Source: an uncultured Eubacteriales bacterium (GTDB lineage: Bacteria; Bacillota; Clostridia; Oscillospirales; Oscillospiraceae). From it: 64,000 bases of DNA. Shown here one piece after another: positions 48,718 through 56,569 of the stretch (positions are counted from its first letter, which is position 1; every line of letters begins with the position of its first letter). Location of the stretch: positions 35,369 through 99,368 of the forward strand of contig USAC01000001.1 of assembly GCA_900552475.1 (NCBI GenBank), read 5' to 3'. Made by a program: the position numbers and the translations under genes. Below the pieces are notes generated by a model. The model saw only the letters and a list, made by a program, of their open reading frames with translations, had not been told where the DNA came from and searched no databases.

Positions 48718-48993
48718 TTACTTCGCCACGGCATCCTTCAGAGCCTTACCGGCCTTGAAGACGGGAACCTGCGTCGCGGCAATCTCGACGGGCTCCTTCG
48801 TGCGGGGGTTCAGACCCGTGCGGGCGGCGCGCTTCTTCATCTCGAAGGAGCCGAAGCCCACGAGCTGCACCTTCTCTTCATCCTGCAGCGCAGCGGTGAT
48901 GGTGTTCAGCGTGGCGTTGATGACAGCCTCGGTGTCCTTCTTGGACAGACCGGCCTTCTCGGCGACGGCGGCGATCAGTTCAGCTTTATTCAT
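48718..48993 (-). CDS. hup: DNA-binding protein HU
   Basis: 91 residues from an ATG behind AGGAGG. The HU fold is seen in [20 protein letters not shown] and [20 protein letters not shown]. The DNA-binding arm is [23 protein letters not shown] bends DNA and compacts the nucleoid. It is inserted in the yab cluster between mazG and rqcP. The final ~20 codons are followed by repeat copy H with its very stable hairpin. Confidence 0.96.
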   Translation of the reverse strand: MNKAELIAAVAEKAGLSKKDTEAVINATLNTITAALQDEEKVQLVGFGSFEMKKRAARTGLNPRTKEPVEIAATQVPVFKAGKALKDAVAK

Positions 48994-49067
48994 GGTGTTT
49001 CCTCCTAAATTCATTTCATTCGTACTTTCTTCTTATATCCTAAAACGATATTCTGTATTCTATCGCA

Positions 49068-49835
49068 TTAAGAACGCTTCGATGCATCGTACAGCGCGAG
49101 CATTTCCTGCCCTGAGAGATCCGAGACGGCGCGGCCTTGCGCCGCGGCGCCCTCCTCCACCGCGCGGAAGCGGCGGATGAATTTCTCACAGGTCGCGGCG
49201 ATGGCGGCTTCCGGATCGACCCCGGCAAAACGCGCGGCCTTCACGGCCGCAAACAGCACATCGCCCAGCTCCTCTTCGACGCCCTCGCCGCTCTCCACGG
49301 CCTCGTGCAGCTCCTGCACCTCTTCGTCGAGCTTGTCCATCGCGCCGGAGATGTCCGGCCAGTCAAAGCCCGTACCGGCGGCCTTCGCCTGAATCTTCTC
49401 CGCGCGCCACAGACCCGGCAGACTATGGGCGACCTCTTCCATCGCCTGCGCGGTGGAGCGCTGTCCCTTCTCGCGGCGCTTGAGCTCCTCCCACGGGAGG
49501 GCTTCGCCGTCGCCGAAGACGTGCGGGTGGCGCGAGATCATCTTTCTGCAGACCGCGTCGGCCACGTCGTCAAGCGTGAACGCGCCGCGGTCGGCCTCGA
49601 GATCGGCATGAAAAACGACCTGCAGCAAGACATCGCCCAACTCCTCGCGCAGCGCCGCCGCGTCCTCGCGGTCGATGGCGTCCACCACCTCCCACGCCTC
49701 CTCCAGCATCTGGCGGCGCAGGGACGCGTGCGTCTGCGCGGCGTCCCACGGGCAGCCGCCCGGCGCGCGCAGCAGATGAACGATCTGCCGCAGATCCTGC
49801 AGATCGTAGTGTGCTTTCTCTTCAAAATGTACCAT
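49068..49835 (-). CDS. mazG: Nucleoside triphosphate pyrophosphohydrolase MazG
   Basis: 255 residues from an ATG behind AGGAGC. Two MazG halves are visible: LRQIVHLLRAPGGCPWDAAQ with EEAWEVVDAI and EELGDVLLQVVFHADL; then KLDEEVQELHEAVESGEGVE with EELGDVLFAAVKAARF. The metal-binding EExxE...D pattern occurs in both. It hydrolyses non-canonical or damaged NTPs to NMP. In Bacillus, YabN is MazG with an extra N-terminal methyltransferase-like domain; that domain is absent here. It is 47 nt after spoVB. Confidence 0.93.
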   Translation of the reverse strand: MVHFEEKAHYDLQDLRQIVHLLRAPGGCPWDAAQTHASLRRQMLEEAWEVVDAIDREDAAALREELGDVLLQVVFHADLEADRGAFTLDDVADAVCRKMISRHPHVFGDGEALPWEELKRREKGQRSTAQAMEEVAHSLPGLWRAEKIQAKAAGTGFDWPDISGAMDKLDEEVQELHEAVESGEGVEEELGDVLFAAVKAARFAGVDPEAAIAATCEKFIRRFRAVEEGAAAQGRAVSDLSGQEMLALYDASKRS

Positions 49836-49882
49836 ATTTACGCTCCTATTGCAAGGGGTTTTCCCGTATACGCGCAATTTCT

Positions 49883-51475
49883 TCACCGCAGATGCAGCTT
49901 ATCCGCGATTTTTTCGCCCTTCGGCAGGGCGAGCAGATCCTCGCGCCGTACCGCGCCCAGCGCGACGGCGAGCACGCCGTAGACCAGCGCCGCGAGCGCA
50001 ATCGCGCCCAGCACGGCGACGCCGTTTCCGGCCGCGCGGCTGAGCAGGCCATAGACTGCCCGCGCCGTCACGGCCATCACCGCCGTCATGACGAGCGGCT
50101 TTCCGAAGATCTCGCCGAGATGCACCTGCGTCGGGATCGAGCGGCGGATGGCCCCAAGGTTCAGCGCCGCGATCAGCCCGTAGCACAGCAGTGTGCTGAT
50201 CGGCGCGCCGTGGATGCCGATGTCCGGGCGGCTGACAAGCGCAATGCTCGCCGCGATTTTCACCGCGCCGCCCGCGAGCAGCGTCCATACCGGGAGCTTT
50301 TCGCGGCCGTAGGCCTGCAGGATACCGCTGCTCGCGACCATCAGGCACACGAACACCGACGCCACGCCCAGCACCGACAGATGCCACGCCGCCGCCGCGG
50401 CCTCCTCTGGCCGCGCGGGGTAGAGCAGGTGCAGGATCGGCCCCGCCATGACGGAGAGCCCCACGCCCGCCGGGAGCGCGAGCAGCGCCGTCGCGCGCAG
50501 AGCCGCGGCGGCGCACCGCCCGGCGCCCGCCCGATCCTGCCGGCAGAGCGCGGCGCTCACCGCGGGGACGAGACTGATGCTCACGGGGTAGATAAACGAC
50601 GGCGGCAGGGCAAAGAGCGTCAGCGCGAAGGAATACTCGCCGTAAAGGCCGTTTGCGACCTCCACGCTCAACCCGAGACTGCGCTGCAGCACGCCCATCG
50701 ACACGGACTGATCGAGCAGCGTCACAAGGCTCATGCCCGCCGAGCCGAGCGTTACGGGGATGCCGATCTCCAGCAACCGCCGCAGGATGAAGCGCCGCCC
50801 GTCGGGGACGTCCGTGCCCGTGTCGCTGCGCCCGCTGCGCAGCGTCCAGACCGTCAGCGTCAGCAGCGAGAGAAGCGAACCGGCCGACACACCGAGAATC
50901 GCCCCGGCCGCCGCCGTCTCCGGCGGGGCCTGCATCCGCTGCGTCAGCACCCACGCGAGCGAGAGACCCACGATGAGCTTGCTCGACGACTCGATGATCT
51001 GGCTCACCGCCGTCGGCAGCATCCGCCCCTGCCCCTGCGTATAGCCGCGGATGGCCGAGAGCAGGCACACGCAGAAGAGCGACGGTGCCAGCGCTCGGAT
51101 GGCCTGCGCCGCGAGGTCGTTGTGCAGCAGCGCCGCGAGCGCGTCCGGCAGCAGGAGCATCAGCCCGCCGCCGATCAGCCCCAGCACGAAAAACAGACCC
51201 AGCGCCACGCGGAAGATGCGCCTGCGCTGGTTGACGCGCCCGAGTGCGTCCGCCTCGGCCACGAGCCGCGACAGCGCCAGCGGCAGACCCACCGTCGACA
51301 CGGTCAGCAGCACGCTGTAGACATTGTAGGCCGCCTGAAACGGGCCCATGCCCTCTTTGCCAAGCAGGTTTCCCAGCGGAATTTTATAGACCGCGCCGAT
51401 GAGCTTTGTGATGGCGACGGCCCCGGCCAGAATGGCCGCGCCGCCGAGAAAGCCGCGCCGTTTTCCAGTGGACAT
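49883..51475 (-). CDS. Polysaccharide/lipid flippase, SpoVB/MurJ-like
   Basis: 530 residues with about 14 transmembrane helices. The N-terminus FLGGAAILAGAVAITKLIGA with VYKIPLGNLLGKEGMGPFQA is the SpoVB-type start of MATE/PST flippases. The ATG has GGAGGG upstream; a longer frame to 51565 runs into repeat copy I. In sporulating Firmicutes, SpoVB moves lipid II for the cortex; YabM at this locus is a relative. Assignment among paralogues cannot be settled here. Its gene order places it at the head of the mazG-hup-rqcP-yabP cluster. Confidence 0.88.
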   Translation of the reverse strand: MSTGKRRGFLGGAAILAGAVAITKLIGAVYKIPLGNLLGKEGMGPFQAAYNVYSVLLTVSTVGLPLALSRLVAEADALGRVNQRRRIFRVALGLFFVLGLIGGGLMLLLPDALAALLHNDLAAQAIRALAPSLFCVCLLSAIRGYTQGQGRMLPTAVSQIIESSSKLIVGLSLAWVLTQRMQAPPETAAAGAILGVSAGSLLSLLTLTVWTLRSGRSDTGTDVPDGRRFILRRLLEIGIPVTLGSAGMSLVTLLDQSVSMGVLQRSLGLSVEVANGLYGEYSFALTLFALPPSFIYPVSISLVPAVSAALCRQDRAGAGRCAAAALRATALLALPAGVGLSVMAGPILHLLYPARPEEAAAAAWHLSVLGVASVFVCLMVASSGILQAYGREKLPVWTLLAGGAVKIAASIALVSRPDIGIHGAPISTLLCYGLIAALNLGAIRRSIPTQVHLGEIFGKPLVMTAVMAVTARAVYGLLSRAAGNGVAVLGAIALAALVYGVLAVALGAVRREDLLALPKGEKIADKLHLR

Positions 51476-51495
51476 AGGTACCCTCCCTTCAAGTT

Positions 51496-51684
51496 CCTCA
51501 TGGAAAAGGGGCGAAGCCCACTTTCCCATGAGGAGGATTTCGCTGCGCTCCATGCCTTGCCCCACCGCAAGCGACGGGGCTGCGACACTGCGCTCCGCGC
51601 AAGGAATATTTCGCGGCGTACACGCCGCCGCGAAATACGGATTTAACCTTATTCGCGGCTTGCGAGCCGCGAACTCTGTGAGAC
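51496..51684 (+). repeat. Mosaic hairpin repeat, copy I
   Basis: Starts with CCTCATGGAAAAGGGGC, loop GAA, GCCCACTTTCCCATGAGG (51496-51533). Then TTTCGCTGCGCTCCATGCCTTG, a GCCCC/GGGGC stem, ATTTCGCGGCG TACA CGCCGCCGCGAAAT, and TTCGCGGCT TGCG AGCCGCGAA follow. It ends in CTCTGTGAGACTGTGAGAC, a doubled tail. It is antiparallel to both flanking genes. Confidence 0.85.
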
Positions 51685-51702
51685 TGTGAGACTTTTATAG
51701 CG

Positions 51703-51733
51703 AAAATTTGCCCGCTGGGGGGCGGACAAATTC
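51703..51733 (-). terminator. Intrinsic terminator after hemZ
   Basis: Minus strand AATTTGTCCGC pairs with GCGGGCAAATT and runs into TTTCGC. It lies 8 nt after the hemZ stop. Confidence 0.7.
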
Positions 51734-51740
51734 TGGTTTC

Positions 51741-53225
51741 TTATTTTTGCAGCATCTGCTCGTGGAAGCGGCGGAAGGTCTCGAGGTTTTCCTGAATCTT
51801 CTCCGGCCGCGTGATGTACTCGTTGGGGTACTTCGCGTGGAAGACCCGCTCGATGCGGCCGCGCGCGGCGTCCACCATCTTTGTCGAGCCGCCCGCGCCC
51901 AGCGAGAGAATGCTGTGCAGCTCCTCCATGATGTAGATATTATACAGCCCCTCGGCCCCGGATATGCACCAGCCCACGTTTTCAAAGCTCCCGGACATGT
52001 ATTTCTGCCGGTAGAGGTAGTAGGGCGCGAAATCCGCGGCGCGCAGCGCCTCGTTGGCATAGTCCAGCATCTCGCCCACGGCCTCGGCCGAGGGAATCGT
52101 GAGGTGCTCGAGGAGGATGCGGCTGCCCTTTTTCAGCGACAACGTGTGCACCGTGATGTTGTCCGCGCCGCACTGCAGGCAGGTGTCGAGCGTCCGGCGG
52201 AAGCCCTCGGGCGTGTCCTCCGGGAGCCCCGCGATCAGATCCATGTTCACATGCGGGAAGTTCATCGACGTCGCGAGCTCCATCGCACGCACGATGTCCC
52301 CGGGCGAGTGTTTGCGGCCGATGGCTTCGAGCACGCGCGGCTCGAGCGACTGCGGGTTGACGCTGATACGGTTCGTACCGTGGTCGAGCAGCACCTGCAG
52401 CTTCTCGCGGTCGATCGTGTCGGGCCGCCCGGCCTCCACGCAGTACTCCGCGCAGTCGGAGAGGTCAAAGCTGCGGTTCAGGTGCGTCAGCAGACGGTCC
52501 ATCTGCTGGGCTGAGAGCGTCGTCGGTGTGCCGCCGCCCATGTAAAACGACTTCACGCGCAGCCCCGTCTCACGCACCATCCGCGCCGCGTCCGTGATCT
52601 CGCGGCAGAGCACGTCGAGATATGGATCCATCAGGCGGAACGTCTTTTCCACCGCCTGCGACACGAAGCTGCAGTACGCGCAGCGCGTGGGACAGAACGG
52701 GATCCCGATATAGAGCGAGATCTCATCCGGCGCGAGCGCGCGCTTGGCGCGCAGGCCCGCCTGCGCCGCCTCGATGGCAAGTCTCCGCCGCTCGGGGGAG
52801 ACATAGTAGGTGTCACGCAGGACACGGTCGACCTCGCGCGGCGACTTGCCCTCCTCGAGCATGCGCCCGGCGAGCTTGCCGGGGCGGATACCCGTGAGCG
52901 CGCCCCACGAGGGCGTGACGCCCGTAATTTCGCGCGCCGCCTTGAAGAACGAGAGCTTCACGGCCTTCTGGCGCAGGCGCTCGGCCTCGTAGGGATCCAG
53001 CCCCGGCGCGATCGTCTCGCGCGAGATGCCGCGCGCGGTTTTGTCGCCGTAACGGATCGTCGTGACGGCGGTGGTCCATGTTTTTTCCTGAGAGAGAGTG
53101 ATCCATGCGCAGTTGTCCTCGTCCGGGGCGGCGGGCTCGTAGACGGGCCGCTCCTGCGGAAAGAAGGCAAGCAGGCTCTGCTCGACGGCGTAGCGACTGT
53201 CATGGCCGCGGAAAATCAGCTTCAT
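51741..53225 (-). CDS. hemZ: Radical SAM coproporphyrinogen dehydrogenase HemZ-like
   Basis: 494 residues. An N-terminal ~160-residue extension ends in GALTGIRPGKLAGRMLEEGK and EVDRVLRDTYYVSPERRRLA, typical of HemZ rather than HemW or HemN. The radical SAM motif is IGIPFCPTRCAYCSFVSQAV near residue 175. YMGGGTPTTLSAQQMDRLL and NMDLIAGLPEDTPEGFRRTL are HemN-superfamily signatures. Proteins of this group are often called oxygen-independent coproporphyrinogen dehydrogenases, but the activity of HemZ is not certain. It overlaps the MBL gene by 4 bp and ends the recJ operon. Confidence 0.9.
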   Translation of the reverse strand: MKLIFRGHDSRYAVEQSLLAFFPQERPVYEPAAPDEDNCAWITLSQEKTWTTAVTTIRYGDKTARGISRETIAPGLDPYEAERLRQKAVKLSFFKAAREITGVTPSWGALTGIRPGKLAGRMLEEGKSPREVDRVLRDTYYVSPERRRLAIEAAQAGLRAKRALAPDEISLYIGIPFCPTRCAYCSFVSQAVEKTFRLMDPYLDVLCREITDAARMVRETGLRVKSFYMGGGTPTTLSAQQMDRLLTHLNRSFDLSDCAEYCVEAGRPDTIDREKLQVLLDHGTNRISVNPQSLEPRVLEAIGRKHSPGDIVRAMELATSMNFPHVNMDLIAGLPEDTPEGFRRTLDTCLQCGADNITVHTLSLKKGSRILLEHLTIPSAEAVGEMLDYANEALRAADFAPYYLYRQKYMSGSFENVGWCISGAEGLYNIYIMEELHSILSLGAGGSTKMVDAARGRIERVFHAKYPNEYITRPEKIQENLETFRRFHEQMLQK

Positions 53226-53839
53226 TGCGCCATGCCCTGCTGCATGTAGGGATTGAAGCGGCGCTCAAAGTCGAGGTTCGTCGGCTGCTCGTGGCCGGGG
53301 TAGACCTGATAATTTCCCTCGAGCTTTCCGAGCCGCCCGAGCGAGCGCAGCATGGCGCGGTAGTCGCCGCCGGGGAAGTCCGTCCGTCCGCAGGAGCCGC
53401 GGAAGAGCGTGTCCCCCGCGAACATCACGTCCCCGACGAGCAGGCACACCGAGCCCGGCGTGTGGCCGGGCGTCTCCAGCACGGAGATCGTGAGCGCGCC
53501 GAGCGTCAGCGTGTCGCCGTCCTTATAATAGCGCTGGTTCTTCTCCGGCAGGCGAGCAAACTGCATCTCGCTGCCCACGCCGTCGGTCACGTCCTTTTCA
53601 CAGATATAGACCGGCAGCTCCGGGTGCCGCTCGAGCATCCCGGCGACGCCCGTGCAGTGGTCAAAGTGGCCGTGCGTCAGGAGAATATACCGCAGCTCGC
53701 AGCCCGAGCGCTGCACCATCTGCTCCACGCGCGCGGGCTCGTCGCCGGGGTCGATGACGCAGCAGACCCCCGCCGCGTCGTCGCACAGCAGGTAGCAGTT
53801 CGTCATGATCGGGCCGACCTGAATGGAATCGATTTTCAT
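53222..53839 (-). CDS. MBL-fold metallo-hydrolase (glyoxalase II-like)
   Basis: 205 residues. The metal-binding motif is HGHFDHCTG (HxHxDH) near residue 56. Further His/Asp ligands are in ETPGHTPGSVCLLV, MFAGDTLFRGSCGRTDFPGG and YPGHEQPT. The size and GRTDFPGG segment fit the YqgX/glyoxalase-II-like group. The substrate is probably a thioester but is unproven. It is located between dtd and hemZ, a common clostridial order after rel. Confidence 0.92.
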   Translation of the reverse strand: MKIDSIQVGPIMTNCYLLCDDAAGVCCVIDPGDEPARVEQMVQRSGCELRYILLTHGHFDHCTGVAGMLERHPELPVYICEKDVTDGVGSEMQFARLPEKNQRYYKDGDTLTLGALTISVLETPGHTPGSVCLLVGDVMFAGDTLFRGSCGRTDFPGGDYRAMLRSLGRLGKLEGNYQVYPGHEQPTNLDFERRFNPYMQQGMAQ

Positions 53840-53858
53840 GCTCTGTTTCCTCCTGCCA

Positions 53859-54305
53859 TCAGAGATTGTCCGTGTCAACGATCAGCGTCACGGGGCCGTC
53901 GTTCAGGCTCTCGACCTGCATATACGCGCCGAACTCGCCCGTCTCAACGTGCAGCCCCTTGTCGCGGCAGAGCTGCACGAACTTCTCGTAGAGCGGGATG
54001 GCGACCTCGGGGCGGGCGGCGGAGAGAAACTCCGGCCGGCGTCCCTTCTTACAGTTGCCGTAGAGCGTGAACTGCGAGACGATCAGCACCTCGCCGCCGA
54101 CGTCCGTCAGGCCACGGTTCATTTTGCCGGTTTCATCCTCGAAAATACGCAGGCCCGTGAGCTTTTCGGCCAGCTTCACGGCCTGGGCCTCGGTGTCCTC
54201 ATGGGTGACGCCCAGCAGGATCAGGAAGCCCTCGCCGATCCGGGCGGTCTCTTTTCCGTCGATGCTGACGGAGGCATGCTTCACGCGGGTCAGAACTGCT
54301 CGCAT
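53859..54305 (-). CDS. dtd: D-aminoacyl-tRNA deacylase Dtd
   Basis: 148 residues, the normal length. The catalytic motif [20 protein letters not shown] is near residue 77, and the second active-site motif [14 protein letters not shown] is at the C-terminus. It removes D-amino acids from mischarged tRNA. It is 56 nt downstream of rel and 19 nt before the MBL gene. The rel-dtd order is conserved across Firmicutes. Confidence 0.96.
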   Translation of the reverse strand: MRAVLTRVKHASVSIDGKETARIGEGFLILLGVTHEDTEAQAVKLAEKLTGLRIFEDETGKMNRGLTDVGGEVLIVSQFTLYGNCKKGRRPEFLSAARPEVAIPLYEKFVQLCRDKGLHVETGEFGAYMQVESLNDGPVTLIVDTDNL

Positions 54306-54361
54306 AGTGTAACGCTCCTTTTTCTATCAAATATTGTCGAAAACAGTGAATATATTGCTCT

Positions 54362-56569
54362 TTATCCGGCGGGACGCGTGACGCGCATCACGCCGGAGAT
54401 CTGCTCGAGACGGCGGATGACGCCGCGCAGCTGCTCGCGGTCGGAGACATCGACGTCCATCGTGATGAGGGTGAAGCCGTCGGGCGTGCTGCGCGCGTTC
54501 AGCGAGGAGACACGCGTCTTGATCGCGGCGAGCGCGGTCGACACGTCCATGATCAGGCTCAGGCGGTCCTTCGCTACGACCTGCAGCGCCGTGCGGTAGC
54601 TCTCGCGCGTGTTCGTGCCCCAACTGACCTTGATCCAGCGGCCTGCCTCCTCCGGCCGGCGCCGCTCGGGCGCCGCGTTCGGACAGTCCCTGCGGTGGAC
54701 GGAGACGCCGTACCCGCGGGTGATAAAGCCGACGATCTCGTCGCCCGGCACGGGGGTGCAGCACTTGGAGAACTTCACCAGACAGTTATCGAGCCCCTCC
54801 ACGACGATGCCCTGCTCCCCGCCCGCGCGGGTGGGGACGGCGGGACGCGTGGCCTCGGGCTTGCCCGCCTCGACGGGCACCTCCGCCTGACGGTCGGCCT
54901 GATGCTGCTTGAGAATCTTCTGGATCTCCTCGCGCAGGCGGCCGATGAGCTTCAGGCTCGTCACGCCGCCGTAGCCGATGGCGGCGTACATGTCATCGAG
55001 CGTGTTGTAGGCGAGCTTTTTCAGAACGCCCGGAAGATTTTCCTCATTCGTCAGCTCCTTGAGCGTCACGCCCGTGCGCTTGAGCTCGGACTCGAACGAG
55101 GCGCGGCCGTTGACGATGTTCTCGTCGCGGTGCTCGCGCTTGAACCACTGGCGGATCTTCGAGCGGGCGTTGCTCGAGCGGGCGATCTTCACCCAGTCGC
55201 GGCTCGGCCCGTGGGCGGTCTTGGCGGTGATGACCTCGACGATATCGCCGTTTTGCAGGCGGTAGTCAAACTGCACCAGCCGGCCGTTCACCTTCGCGCC
55301 GACCATGTGGTTGCCGACGGCAGAGTGGATGTTGTAGGCAAAGTCGATGGGCGTCGCGCCGCTGGGGAGGTTAATGACGTCGCCCTGCGGCGTGAACACG
55401 AACACCTCGTCGGAGAACATGTCCACCTTCAGCGAGTGGATGAAATCCTCGGCGTCCGCGCCCTCCTGATTTTCGAGCAGGCGGCGCACCCACTCGTAGT
55501 TCTGCTCATCGCCCGCGCCCTGTCCGTTCTGCTTGTACTTCCAATGTGCCGCGATGCCGTATTCGGCGACCTCGTGCATCTCCTTCGTGCGGATCTGTAC
55601 CTCGAAGGGGATGCCGCTCTCGCCGACGACGGTGGTGTGCAGGCTCTGGTACATGTTGGGCTTGGGCGTACCGATATAGTCCTTGAAGCGGCCGAGCACA
55701 GGCTTATACAGGTCGTGGATCACGCCGAGGACATTGTAGCAGTCGGCGACGGTGTCGACGATCACGCGGAAGGCGAACAGGTCAAACACGTCGTCGAGGG
55801 ACTTGTTCTGCGTGTACATCTTGCGGTAGATGGAGTAGGGGTGCTTCATGCGGCCGTAGACATAGCCATCGATCCCGACCTGCTTGAGCCGGGAGGTGAT
55901 CTGGTCGTGGATGGACGCCATGAAGCCGTCGTACTCCGCGGCCTTCTCGTCGAGCGCCTCGACGATCTCCTGATAGCCGACCGGGTCGAGGTACTTCAGC
56001 GACAGATCCTCCAGCTCCCACTTCATCTTCTGCATGCCGAGCCGGTGGGCGATGGGGGCGTAGATCTCCATCGTTTCAAACGACTTCTGTTTCTGCTTCT
56101 CCGGGGTCTGGTACTCCATCGTGCGCATGTTGTGCAGGCGGTCGGAGATCTTGATGAGGATGACGCGGATGTCCTTGCTCATGGCGAGGAGCATCTTGCG
56201 CAGGTTTTCCATCTGCTCCTCGGCCTTGGAGGTATAGTGCACGCGCGTCAGCTTGCTGACGCCCTCGACGAGGTTGGCGATGGTGGGGGAGAACAGCTCG
56301 GCGATCTGCTCATGCGTGGCCGCGGTGTCCTCGATGGTGTCGTGCAGCAGCGCCGCGGCGATGGACTCCGAGTCCAGATGCAGCTCCTCGGCCACGATCT
56401 GCGCCACGGCGAGCGGATGGGTGACAAACGGCGAGTTGTCCTTGCGGAGCTGGCCCTCGTGGGCCTTGTCGGCAAATTCAAAAGCCGACCGGATCAGGTC
56501 AAAGTTCGCGCTGGGGTTGTACCCGCGCACCGTTTCAACCAGATGGTCAAAGCTCTCCTGTACGGTCAT
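54362..56569 (-). CDS. rel: Bifunctional (p)ppGpp synthetase/hydrolase (Rel)
   Basis: 735 residues. The N-terminal HD hydrolase has THPLAVAQIVAEEL and ALLHDTIEDTAATHEQ. The synthetase domain holds GRMKHPYSIYRKMYTQNK and DLFAFRVIVDTVADCYNVLG. TGS (VFVFTPQGDVINLPSGATPI), helical, zinc-finger-like (FSKCCTPVPGDEI) and ACT (SLNARSTPDGFTLITMDVDV) regions follow. It makes and degrades the stringent alarmones at the ribosome. The ATG overlaps the recJ stop by 4 bp (ATGA). Confidence 0.97.
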   Translation of the reverse strand: MTVQESFDHLVETVRGYNPSANFDLIRSAFEFADKAHEGQLRKDNSPFVTHPLAVAQIVAEELHLDSESIAAALLHDTIEDTAATHEQIAELFSPTIANLVEGVSKLTRVHYTSKAEEQMENLRKMLLAMSKDIRVILIKISDRLHNMRTMEYQTPEKQKQKSFETMEIYAPIAHRLGMQKMKWELEDLSLKYLDPVGYQEIVEALDEKAAEYDGFMASIHDQITSRLKQVGIDGYVYGRMKHPYSIYRKMYTQNKSLDDVFDLFAFRVIVDTVADCYNVLGVIHDLYKPVLGRFKDYIGTPKPNMYQSLHTTVVGESGIPFEVQIRTKEMHEVAEYGIAAHWKYKQNGQGAGDEQNYEWVRRLLENQEGADAEDFIHSLKVDMFSDEVFVFTPQGDVINLPSGATPIDFAYNIHSAVGNHMVGAKVNGRLVQFDYRLQNGDIVEVITAKTAHGPSRDWVKIARSSNARSKIRQWFKREHRDENIVNGRASFESELKRTGVTLKELTNEENLPGVLKKLAYNTLDDMYAAIGYGGVTSLKLIGRLREEIQKILKQHQADRQAEVPVEAGKPEATRPAVPTRAGGEQGIVVEGLDNCLVKFSKCCTPVPGDEIVGFITRGYGVSVHRRDCPNAAPERRRPEEAGRWIKVSWGTNTRESYRTALQVVAKDRLSLIMDVSTALAAIKTRVSSLNARSTPDGFTLITMDVDVSDREQLRGVIRRLEQISGVMRVTRPAG

